NCBI GenBank assembly: GCA_035295665.1 | Contig: DATGIQ010000185.1 | Location: forward strand, 1-18,243 | From: DATGIQ01 sp035295665 | GTDB lineage: Bacteria; Planctomycetota; Planctomycetia; Gemmatales; Gemmataceae | Direction: 5' to 3' | DNA: 18,243 nt | Shown here: positions 8,423 through 15,396 of the stretch, piece after piece | How the letters are laid out: the number at the start of each line of letters is the position of its first letter | Numbering within the stretch: the first letter of the stretch is position 1 | Notes under the pieces: generated by a model | The model's input: the letters and a program-made list of their open reading frames with translations, nothing else | Database searches by the model: none | What the model was told of the DNA's origin: nothing | Made by a program: the position numbers and the translations under genes

Positions 8423-9153
8423 GAAGTTCCTACTTCCGCAAGTGAACACATCCAAGCGTTGCGTATGGTATGGGTGTTATCGACGACCAAGCCTTCCCAA
8501 CTTGATGGCAACCGGGGAATAGCAGGATAATTGAGGCGACCGGGGCGTCGCATCAGCCTGGTTTTCGCCGGAACATCGTCGATGACAAACGAAAACTCTC
8601 CAACGACTGCCCTGGCGCGTACTTTAGCCCTTCACTCGGTCGTTCTCTCACGGCCTCATCGCACTTTCCCTCTACCGGGGTGCCCGAATGCGTGGGATCC
8701 TTACTCAATTCCACCTGCTGTCTCCTACCACTGGGCCATTTTTTCGATGGAATGGCCCCTCTGCTGGGGTCGTGCCCGCTCCTGCGGCCGTGCGCCAGTC
8801 AGGATTCTGCCAAGGGCTAAAGCGAATGGCCCCGCGACCTTGCCACCATCAGAAAGTGGCGTGGCCATTGGCCGCATGATAGCTATAATAGATCTAGTGC
8901 TCTACATTCATGGTGCCTTCCTCTTCCCCAGAATCTTTCTTTGGATCTGGCGGACATCAAGCGTGCGGAGTAGGACATTCGTTCTTGTCCTCGCTGGCAC
9001 GGAGATGCCGGCCATGGTTCTCGCTTTCTTTTCGCAATTGCAGCGCATCAGCCGCTAAGTGGTCGCCGAGAGGCCATGCTTGTTTGGACTAGTGCGCCGC
9101 TTCCTGGCGGAGGCAGGACCGGTCTTTGCCCCGCAGGAGCGTGGGGCCAAAAC
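8423..9153. other. Long intergenic stretch without a convincing gene
   Basis: This 731-bp stretch contains a 175-codon plus frame (8531-9058) that has no family resemblance and no good ribosome site. A perfect TATAAT occurs at 8884-8889 but lacks a well-spaced -35 partner. It could carry the promoter of the following signalling cluster; nothing firmer is visible. Confidence 0.4.
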
Positions 9154-9606
9154 ATGCCGAACCGACCAATAGTCATTGCGTTTGACGTGGACTCGGAAGG
9201 TTTGCTGAGCCTCCGACAAGCCTTTCCCGACGGGGAGATCGACGTGATCGACGGAACGAGGAGGGGGCCACTCCTGTCGGATCAGGACGTCGCGGCGGTA
9301 GACCTGCTCGTCTTGGGTGTCCGCGATCAGGTCATGGATACCTTAGAATTGTGCCGGAGCTTGCGGTGCCAGGCTGGCCTGGAACACACTCCGCTCCTTG
9401 TTTTGGTCCAGCCCGCACAAGAGGGCTTGGTAAGAGCCGCGCTTGCGGCGGGTGCCAGTAGCTGCTTGGTCTTGCCCGTTCACGCCAAGGAACTGGTGAG
9501 CATCGTGAACCGCGTACGGGCGGGCAACCAGCCAGGTCGGCACACACTTGATCTCCACCACGCCCAGTCTGAGGACCAGTGGCGGGATCATGGTGGCGAG
9601 GCCTAG
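9154..9606 (+). CDS. Degenerate response-regulator receiver protein
   Basis: With the ATG at 9154 (AGGAG about 14 bases upstream) the protein is 150 aa and a single receiver-like domain. It has the alternating strand/helix pattern: IVIAFDVDSEG (strand 1 with acidic residues), AAVDLLVLGVRDQ (strand 3), TPLLVLVQ (strand 4), ALAAGASSCLVLPVHAKEL (strand 5 region). The strand-3 Asp that is normally phosphorylated is Gly (LVLG), and the strand-5 Lys before Pro is Leu (LVLP). It therefore looks like a pseudo-receiver that signals by binding rather than phosphorylation. The soluble kinase begins 79 bp downstream on the same strand, which suggests co-transcription. Confidence 0.7.
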   Translation: MPNRPIVIAFDVDSEGLLSLRQAFPDGEIDVIDGTRRGPLLSDQDVAAVDLLVLGVRDQVMDTLELCRSLRCQAGLEHTPLLVLVQPAQEGLVRAALAAGASSCLVLPVHAKELVSIVNRVRAGNQPGRHTLDLHHAQSEDQWRDHGGEA

Positions 9607-9685
9607 CAGTCTTGATCGCCACGATCGCTCGCAATGCGCGAGCACTCTTCGGAAGACCAATTGCGGAAGAGAGGCGATAAGTAAG

Positions 9686-10447
9686 ATGCAGCATGCACCG
9701 ACAGAATCGATGCCCAATGCAACCAATATCCATCTCCTATTAGCTTACTTGGCCGACCTGGAGCTGGAGGTGGACCGCCTTCGGAAGCAGAGCCAGTTCG
9801 TGCAGCATGAGGTACGGGAAACATTGAATCGGATCCGGTTCCTATGCATGAACACGAGCGAGCCGGGAAACGTGCCGTCCTCGCTGGGCGAGATCGGCCA
9901 GGCCACCAAGAACATGCTGGAGGTCCTACGGGACTTGCACGAATCCCCCGGCTACCATCCCGCGCACGACCAGGTGATTGCCATCGCTGTACGTCCCCTG
10001 GCCGAGAAGGTCTTCCGTTGGCAGCAGCGTTTGGTAGGCGCCATGCAGGTCGTGCTCCGGCTTGAACTAGAATGCGAGCATGTGGAGTGGTTCCCCGCTC
10101 GCCTTCGGCACATTCTGGATAATCTCCTCTCCAACGCCTTGAAATACCATGATCCAAGCAAGTCCGAGTCCTGGGTTAGTCTGTCGCTAAAGATAGTGCC
10201 GGAAGGCTATGAATTAAGGATTTCGGATAACGGGATCGGTCTGCGGCCGGATGGCGGCACCCAGGTGTTCGAGCTTTTTTATCGAGCAGCCCCAGCGCGG
10301 GCGGCCGGATTGGGCGTCGGCTTGGCCGTCGTCAAACTCCTCGTTGAGCACAGCGGTGGGACGCTAAACGTGGACTCGGGCGAGGGCCAAGGCACCACTT
10401 TCGTGGCCGTCCTGCCGCGCTATGACATTAATGATTATCTTGTGTGA
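9686..10447 (+). CDS. Soluble sensor-less histidine kinase
   Basis: The 253-aa protein (ATG 9686, GAGG upstream) contains a short coiled-coil-like N-terminus (LADLELEVDRLRKQSQF) and an H-box QHEVRETLNRI with the likely phosphorylated H41. The HATPase domain follows: N-box RHILDNLLSNALKYHDP (141-157), G1 ISDNGIGL (179-186), F-box VFELFYR (194-200), G2 GLGVGLAVVKLLVEHSGG (208-225). There is no transmembrane segment and no PAS or GAF sensor, so input probably comes from a partner such as the pseudo-receiver just upstream. Alternative starts exist at 9590 and at the second Met (residue 9). The adjoining pseudo-receiver lacks the Asp to accept phosphate, so the true target is elsewhere. Confidence 0.85.
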   Translation: MQHAPTESMPNATNIHLLLAYLADLELEVDRLRKQSQFVQHEVRETLNRIRFLCMNTSEPGNVPSSLGEIGQATKNMLEVLRDLHESPGYHPAHDQVIAIAVRPLAEKVFRWQQRLVGAMQVVLRLELECEHVEWFPARLRHILDNLLSNALKYHDPSKSESWVSLSLKIVPEGYELRISDNGIGLRPDGGTQVFELFYRAAPARAAGLGVGLAVVKLLVEHSGGTLNVDSGEGQGTTFVAVLPRYDINDYLV

Positions 10448-10482
10448 CCGCTCCTTTTTCTCATTTACAGTTGGAAAACGTA

Positions 10483-10761
10483 ATGGCAACAAAACAGCAG
10501 GAGAAGCGGTCCATGGATTCCGAGCCGCCGTCGGCTCACCCGCAGGCCGCTGTCATCGCCCATGGCGTAATAAACGCCTTGGGCCAGCCGGGCAACCTCC
10601 ACAGGGTGCAAGTCCGACCCTTGTGGCAGGATCACTTCCGGGTGAACGTCCTCGTCGGCGGAGATGCTCTTTCCGCCAGGATCGCCCACAGCTATTTCCT
10701 GGTAGCAGACGGCGACGGCAACATCATCGCGGCGACCCCGAAGATTGCGAAGCAGTATTGA
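10483..10761 (+). CDS. Small conserved hypothetical protein
   Basis: The 92-aa protein starts at ATG 10483 with a weak GGAAAA tract; an alternative GTG at 10444 overlaps the kinase stop codon and would give 105 aa. After a polar leader the conserved-looking core reads VIAHGVINALGQPGNLHRVQVRPLWQDHFRVNVLVGG, then RIAHSYFLVADGDGNIIAATPKI. This is a compact alpha/beta pattern. No known domain is recognised. It follows the kinase closely, and the 71-aa gene comes 84 bp after it, so all are likely in one transcript. Confidence 0.65.
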   Translation: MATKQQEKRSMDSEPPSAHPQAAVIAHGVINALGQPGNLHRVQVRPLWQDHFRVNVLVGGDALSARIAHSYFLVADGDGNIIAATPKIAKQY

Positions 10762-10845
10762 CCAGGATCCTAACGATCGACAGGTCCAGCCGCCGCGCTT
10801 GCTCTCCCCATCGTCGCTTTCATCTGGCCGGAGAAAGGACCAGAC

Positions 10846-11061
10846 ATGACGAACGCGATCGTCGTGAAGGACATCGATAGCATGCGGCGGCAGGGCATTA
10901 ACGACGTCGAACTCCAGAGGGGAATCCGCGAGCTGAGAATTGGCGACTTTGTGAAGCTCACACTCTTGACTCGCACAGGACCCTGCGCTGGTGAAACCCT
11001 GCTGGTCCGGATCACCCGGACCCGCAGTTCGCGCTTCGATGGTCAGGCTACCGTGGCCTAG
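10846..11061 (+). CDS. Small conserved hypothetical protein
   Basis: The 71-aa protein has a good start: GGAGAAAGGA lies 8-17 bases before ATG 10846. The core GINDVELQRGIRELRIGDFVKLTLLT, then ETLLVRITRTRSSRFDGQA, resembles a small beta-barrel such as those that bind nucleic acid or small ligands, but this rests on pattern alone. It lies between the kinase group and the FKBP gene, on the same strand, with 38 bp to the next start. Function is unknown. Confidence 0.65.
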   Translation: MTNAIVVKDIDSMRRQGINDVELQRGIRELRIGDFVKLTLLTRTGPCAGETLLVRITRTRSSRFDGQATVA

Positions 11062-11099
11062 CGTTTCGTACTCTTCTTCGATCCACAGGAGGCAGTCCC

Positions 11100-11573
11100 A
11101 TGCAAACAGTCCAACAAGGGGACCGGGTTCAGGTCCACTATGTGATTCGCTCCCAAGACGGCTCGGTGGCCTCGTCCCATGGCCAGAGGCCTCTTGAATT
11201 GACCGTGGGCGTGGAGCATCCGCGCCTGCCCGGCCTGGGATTGGCGCTGGTCGGCTTGACCACGGGTGCCTGCGCGACGCTGCGCGTGCCCCCCGAAAAA
11301 GCCTACGGGATGGCCGACCCCGCCCGCGTACACCGGCTGGCCCGCAGCCGCTTTCCGGAGAGCTCGGTGCTCACGGTGGGCAAGTTCGTGCGCATCAGCG
11401 ACCGCAAGGGCAGGCGGCGGTTGGTCCGTGTGCTGGAAGCAGGCAGCAAGGCGGTGGTCGTCGATAGCAACCACCGTTGGGCGGGTCAGGCGCTGGAGCT
11501 GCAGGTGGAACTGATCAGCATCCAGACACCGGACGCCCCTTCCGATTTGACCAAGCCGATCGCGCTGGCATGA
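11100..11573 (+). CDS. FKBP-type peptidyl-prolyl isomerase, SlyD-like
   Basis: The 157-aa protein fits the SlyD-type FKBP plan. The N-terminal half is GDRVQVHYVIRSQDGSVASS, then PLELTVGVEHPRLPGLGLALVGLTTGACATLRVPPEKAYGMADPARV; an inserted flap domain follows (about 78-125). The closing strand VVVDSNHRWAGQALELQVELISI is the equivalent of the SlyD VDGNHPLAGQ motif. Such proteins catalyse cis/trans prolyl isomerisation and act as chaperones in the cytoplasm. The His/Cys-rich metal-binding tail of E. coli SlyD is absent; the protein ends PSDLTKPIALA. AGGAGGCA lies just before the ATG. It is probably co-transcribed with the neighbouring small genes. Confidence 0.85.
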   Translation: MQTVQQGDRVQVHYVIRSQDGSVASSHGQRPLELTVGVEHPRLPGLGLALVGLTTGACATLRVPPEKAYGMADPARVHRLARSRFPESSVLTVGKFVRISDRKGRRRLVRVLEAGSKAVVVDSNHRWAGQALELQVELISIQTPDAPSDLTKPIALA

Positions 11574-11696
11574 TGGCGAAACCACCGCCGAACAGCCCAC
11601 GCGATACCCACTCGAGGCGACGATCACCGCATCAATAGGAAGTGGATGCGATTCCCTCGATGGAGGGACAGCCATCCGCTACGAAGGAGGCAGAGA

Positions 11697-12056
11697 ATGG
11701 CAGAGCGTTTCGTTTGCCAACAAGTGCCTGCTGGCGCGGCGAGGCTAACAGCTGCCGGGGAACCAGAGGAGACACTGGTTCAGGACGTCCGCGCTGATCT
11801 GACGCCGGCGCAAATGGTCGAACACAAACTGATGGCGTTGCTCAAAGGCAGTGCTCCCGGCGCCTTTCTGAGATCCAGAGACGCGCCGCGAGACCGTGCG
11901 AGGGAACGGAATGTTTCCTTTGGGATGCTCGATGCGATGCAGGAGGGCAAGCAGCGGGCCGTCGCCGGCCCACGGAATAAGAATTCGGCCGCCAAGAAGA
12001 TTGTCGTGGGCTTCCTCCAAATCGTCCAAGCACCGCTGCCCGAGTCCGCCCACTAG
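11697..12056 (+). CDS. Small hypothetical protein, N-terminus weakly DUF1059-like
   Basis: The 119-aa frame from ATG 11697 is supported by a strong AAGGAGG eight bases upstream; the longer frame from 11646 was not used. The N-terminal half (MAERFVCQQV..GEPEETLVQDVRADLTPAQ) loosely resembles the DUF1059 pattern of a short Cys-containing strand followed by a helix. The second half (about 40-119) is basic and shows no family. An opposing frame (12116 to 11745) is equally long but lacks a good start. The protein may be real but altered at its C-terminus. It sits between the FKBP and helicase genes. Confidence 0.5.
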   Translation: MAERFVCQQVPAGAARLTAAGEPEETLVQDVRADLTPAQMVEHKLMALLKGSAPGAFLRSRDAPRDRARERNVSFGMLDAMQEGKQRAVAGPRNKNSAAKKIVVGFLQIVQAPLPESAH

Positions 12057-12129
12057 CGGCTTGTTTTCCCTAGACTCGCCGGCCTCATACCCAGTCCCGC
12101 CGAACGTGTCCGTCATTGTTTAGGGGCGA

Positions 12130-12172
12130 TTCGCAGAACCGCGTGCGGATGCGCCCCGCACGGTTCTGCGAA
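12130..12172. terminator. Strong hairpin, possible terminator
   Basis: Left arm TTCGCAGAACCGCGTGCGG (12130-12148) and right arm CCGCACGGTTCTGCGAA (12156-12172) form a 17-bp stem with a two-base bulge and a seven-base loop. There is no T-tract after it on either strand, so Rho-independent termination is uncertain. It lies between the 119-aa gene and the helicase and could instead be a leftover structured stem from a mobile intron. Confidence 0.4.
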
Positions 12173-12298
12173 CCGCCGCGAAGCGGGCACAACCAACCGG
12201 ACCATGGATGAGGGAAGCATTCGTTGCGCTACAACGGATCTCCATCGGCTCCGGGAAAGCCTTTCGGGATTCGCGCCTCTTCCCTTTGGGAGCTTCTG

Positions 12299-13609
12299 AT
12301 GCCGTTCAAGACCCTCGGTTTGCACCCGTTGCTGGTGCAGGCCTGCCGCGAAATGCGTTACGTCCAGCCCACCCCGGTACAAGCGGAAGCGATTCCGGCC
12401 ATCCTGGCTGGGCGTGATCTCATGGCCACGGCGCAAACGGGCACCGGTAAAACTGCGGCCTTCCTGCTGCCCGTCCTCCACCAGCTCCTCGGCTTGCCGC
12501 GGGATTCGACGGCGGCGCTGATTATCACGCCCACGCGTGAGCTGGCGCAGCAGATCGACGAGGTGCTTCTGGGGCTCGCTTACCACACGGCCCTGCGGGC
12601 TGGCCTCCTCGTAGGCGGTACGGCCATGGGGCCTCAGGAAAAGGCGCTGCGGGCAGGTGTGGACGTGCTCATCGCCACGCCGGGCCGGCTGCTGGACCAT
12701 ATGCGGCAGAACCAGGCACGCTTCGACCACCTGCACACGCTGGTCCTGGACGAAGCCGACCGCATGCTCGACATGGGCTTCTTGCCGGACCTTCGCCGCA
12801 TCATCGCCCGCTTGCCCGCCCGGCGTCAAACCCTGTTGTTCTCTGCGACCATGCCTCCCGTGATCGCCCGGCTGGCGCGGGACATTCTCCGCAACCCCCT
12901 GAGCGTCCAGATCGGCCAGCGCAGCGCCCCGGCCGTGGGCATCACGCAGGCAGCTTATCCCGTGGCGGAGCACCTCAAGACAGCGCTGCTGCGCTATCTG
13001 TTGCGGCATACCGAGATGGCTTCCGTGCTGGTCTTCACCCGCACCAAACTGTCGGCGCGTCGTCTGGCCCGGTCCATCGCCGCCGATGGCTTCGCCGTCG
13101 GCGAGCTGCACAGCAACCTCACGCAGCCACAGCGCAGCCGGGCCATGGACGGGTTCCGACGGGGAGATTTCCAAGTCCTGGTGGCTACCAACATCGCCGC
13201 CCGGGGCCTGGATGTCAACCACATCACGCATGTCATCAGTTTCGATGTGCCGGCTGTGCCGGATGACTACATCCACCGCATCGGCCGCACGGCCCGCATG
13301 GAAGCGCAAGGCGACGCATTTGTGCTCGTGGCGCCCGCCGAGGAGAAGTCGCTGGCGCGGATCGAGCGCCAGATCGGGCAACGGCTGCCGCGGGTGCTGC
13401 TGCCGGACTTCGATTACTCCACCACCCGGACCGAGCGGGCGGGCAAGACCGACCACCCGTCCAACGGGCACCGGCACGCGAAGTCACACCGGGGAGCGCC
13501 GCACACGACACGCACGGGCGGAACATCCCCTTCGTTGAGCGAGGAAACCTCGTCTCCCGGCCACCTTCCCTCTCCAGAGCGGCGATTGCGCCGACGCCAG
13601 CGTCGCTGA
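12299..13609 (+). CDS. rhlE: DEAD-box ATP-dependent RNA helicase, RhlE-like
   Basis: The 436-aa protein has the full motif set. Q motif: FKTLGLHP..PTPVQ (3-28). Motif I: ATAQTGTGKT (43-52). Ia: PTREL (78-82). GG: 106-107. Ib: TPGR (127-130). II: DEAD (151-154). III: SAT (182-184). IV: VLVFTRT. V: NIAARGLD. VI: HRIGRTAR (326-333). After about 370 it has a basic, low-complexity tail ending RRLRRRQRR, typical of RhlE for RNA contact. It unwinds RNA duplexes using ATP, in ribosome assembly, cold response or mRNA decay. ATG 12299 is chosen because GGGAG lies six bases upstream and the Q motif begins directly after it; the frame from 12224 adds an unconserved leader. It ends the plus-strand run. 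Confidence 0.92.
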   Translation: MPFKTLGLHPLLVQACREMRYVQPTPVQAEAIPAILAGRDLMATAQTGTGKTAAFLLPVLHQLLGLPRDSTAALIITPTRELAQQIDEVLLGLAYHTALRAGLLVGGTAMGPQEKALRAGVDVLIATPGRLLDHMRQNQARFDHLHTLVLDEADRMLDMGFLPDLRRIIARLPARRQTLLFSATMPPVIARLARDILRNPLSVQIGQRSAPAVGITQAAYPVAEHLKTALLRYLLRHTEMASVLVFTRTKLSARRLARSIAADGFAVGELHSNLTQPQRSRAMDGFRRGDFQVLVATNIAARGLDVNHITHVISFDVPAVPDDYIHRIGRTARMEAQGDAFVLVAPAEEKSLARIERQIGQRLPRVLLPDFDYSTTRTERAGKTDHPSNGHRHAKSHRGAPHTTRTGGTSPSLSEETSSPGHLPSPERRLRRRQRR

Positions 13610-14064
13610 CCTGGCCAGAAAAACCGGCATTTGAGTGCGTCCCGCAAGGCGGGAAAAGGTTTCTGTAGGCCACGCCTGGCATTCGCCACCCAAGCTACTG
13701 CCAACTTCCTACCAGCCAGAAGGTCCCGAGATGTCGTGCGCAATGGAGGTTCGTGGGGTTGGCGTAATGAATGGTGCACTACACAAGCCCGCAGCGATAG
13801 CGACGGATCGAGCGGTCCCTCGCTGGCGCGTCGGGCTTGTGTAGCATCGAACCGTTCAAACAAACCCGTCCCAAAACCACTTGGTCCTCGGAGAATGCTG
13901 TTCAAGTAGAGCGGGGGCTAAAAGAGCGTGGCCGGTGAATCCAGTGATCCGGGATCGTATACATTCGGCGAAGCGGTCTGTCTGGGCCATGCGCACTTTC
14001 GCCCGCGCCGCGCCCGCGACGCGACGGCGGCTGTTTGTCCTCAGACGGATGTCGGCAGGGCGCC
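13610..14064. other. Intergenic region with palindromic repeat and presumed IS66 end
   Basis: This stretch holds a palindromic repeat at 13779-13844 and the DNA beyond the IS66 transposase stop codon. The right terminal repeat of the IS66 element should lie here, but I could not identify it without its partner. No convincing gene is present; long minus-strand open frames here are by-products of high GC. Confidence 0.5.
13779..13844. repeat. Palindrome, copy B of a dispersed intergenic repeat
   Basis: Arms CTACACAAGCCCG (13779-13791) and CGGGCTTGTGTAG (13832-13844) are a perfect 13-bp inverted repeat. Inner AGCGA/TCGCT segments allow further pairing. The right half (CCCTCGCTGGCGCGTCGGGCTTGTGT type) closely resembles the right half of the palindrome at 6426-6483. 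Confidence 0.75.
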
Positions 14065-14360
14065 CTACGAGGTGTCGGTATCTGAGCCGGCGCCGGCCAA
14101 CGACCAGCAGCGGCGCTGCTCTGCCCTGAGGTTCCAGGGCAGGAAGCGTGCCAGGTCCGCGGGCGCCGCGCCCCCCGCCTCCGCGCACGCCGTTAGGTGC
14201 GCCGTCAACCACGCCCGCGGGTTCAACTGCCACAGGCACAACGTCTGCAGCAACGAGAACAGCATCGCGGCCAGCTGGCCGGACCACACGGCGCCGCTGC
14301 CGTAGTAATTCTTCCGCCCCACCACCGGGCCACGCTGGGCCCGCTCCGCCGTGTTGTTGT
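14065..14360 (-). pseudogene. IS66-family transposase, C-terminal part, split by the group II intron
   Basis: The minus strand from 14360 to the TAG at 14065 encodes the classic IS66 transposase end: NNTAERA, then VVGRKNYYGSGAVWSGQLAA, LFSLLQTLCLWQLNPRAWL and ADLARFLPWNL. The AER motif carries the third catalytic residue (Glu) of the DDE triad. The conserved Asp preceding NN is missing because its codon is cut at 14360/14361 by the intron 5' end; only its last two bases (AC on the minus strand) remain. The rest of the gene should lie past the right edge of the window. Upstream coding in the longer minus frame (to 14472) is intron sequence, not transposase. The intron is antisense to this gene, so it cannot splice from the transposase mRNA. 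Confidence 0.85.
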
Positions 14361-14855
14361 GTGTGCCTTGCAAAGGCGTCTGGAATCCTCGGGTGGAAGT
14401 CCCGACCGGCGATGCTCGTCCCAGCCGGAAGCACTTGGGGCGGTCCAGGAGGTGACGAATGGGCTGAAGCACTCCAAGAAACGGCTCCGAAGGGAGTCAG
14501 CAGGCCGTGCGGGCCGTAACGCGCAGTGAACACCGAGCAGGCCCCGAAACTGCCAACGTGGGAGCCGACCCGCCACAATAACGGGGAAGGCCGTTGCCGC
14601 CGGGGAAGTGACGAGAGACGCACCCGACGGTCCCACCGGGGTAGTGGTGACGGCACGCACGCGATTGGTCCCAGATGCAACAAGGGAAGTCTGTCTCGGT
14701 GCCACGAGGCAACGCCGAACCTGTGAGGGCCAGCGGCGGCCGGGGCAGACGGCGGATGGGCCCGTAGTACCGCCGAAGCCGGGTAACGCTGGTGGAGGGA
14801 AGGGGCCCTGATCCGGATCGAACGCACGAAGGGGCAACAGCGTCGGGGATTGACG

Positions 14856-15376
14856 ATGAGTCTACCAACCCCGGTTTCCAGCGTTGAGAAGCTCCAGGCG
14901 GCGTTACAGGCGAAAGCCAAGGCCGCCCCAGGCTATCGGTTCTACACGCTGTGGGACAAGGTCTGCCGCCCGGACGTCCTGGCCGAAGCGTACCGGCGTT
15001 GCCGTGCCAATGGCGGCGCGCCGGGCGTGGATGGGCAGACGTTCGAGCAGATCGAGTCGGCCGGCGTGGGGCCGTGGCTGGCGGCGCTGCGGGAGGAGCT
15101 GCGACGGGCGGAGTACCGGCCGCAACCCCTCCTTCGGGTATGGATCCCCAAGGGCAACGGCGGGCAACGCCCGCTGGGCATACCGTCCATTCGCGACCGC
15201 GTGGCGCAGATGGCGGTGCTGCTGGTCATCGGGCCGATCTTCGAGGTGGACCTCTGCGACGAGCAGTACGGCTTCCGCCCCGGAGTCGATGCCAAGATGG
15301 CCTTGCGACGGGTGTACTTCAACGTGACCGAGCGCGACTTGCGTGAGGTGGTGGACGCGGACCTGTCCGACTACTT
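14856..15376 (+). pseudogene. ltrA: Group II intron reverse transcriptase/maturase, N-terminal part
   Basis: ATG 14856 begins MSLPTPVSSVEKLQ; the TTG at 14850 is an alternative. Recognisable segments are the RT-0/1 region CRANGGAPGVDGQTFEQIE (49-67), YRPQPLLRVWIPKGNGGQRPLGIPSIRDRV (87-116, RT block 1), and YGFRPG (138-143). The first catalytic motif VVDADLSDY (165-173) follows, with D169. The frame then leaves RT sequence: bases 15375-15376 (TT) are the last shared with the target, and the following LDHAS and stop at 15392 come from the inserted element. The protein made from this half would lack the YADD site and be inactive. Joining to the right half restores Phe174 and an open frame. Confidence 0.9.
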
Positions 15377-15396
15377 GGATCACGCATCTTGATGCT
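15377..15396. repeat. Left terminal half-site (attL inner arm) of the serine recombinase element
   Basis: The 20 bases inward from the TT core match the right end (17825-17844, reverse-complemented) at 13 positions, including a shared TTGAT. The recombinase stop codon (15380-15382) lies inside this arm. Likely recombinase-binding half-site; inferred from symmetry. Confidence 0.55.

Noticed and set aside
8884..8889. TATAAT as a promoter for the signalling cluster
   Set aside because: No -35 box at the right spacing and 265 bp from the first start codon; not enough to call.
8531..9058. 175-codon plus-strand frame
   Set aside because: No ribosome site, no domain, biased composition; judged non-coding.
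12113..13477. 454-codon minus-strand frame
   Set aside because: It mirrors the helicase gene, which has all DEAD-box motifs. Its sequence is His/Gln/Arg-rich with no family pattern.
6172..14064. CRISPR array or tRNA genes
   Set aside because: No regularly spaced direct repeats and no cloverleaf pattern were seen in the intergenic stretches.
13856..14920. 354-codon minus-strand frame
   Set aside because: It crosses the IS66 fragment, the intron junction and the RT start in a different frame from all of them, and has no recognisable domain.
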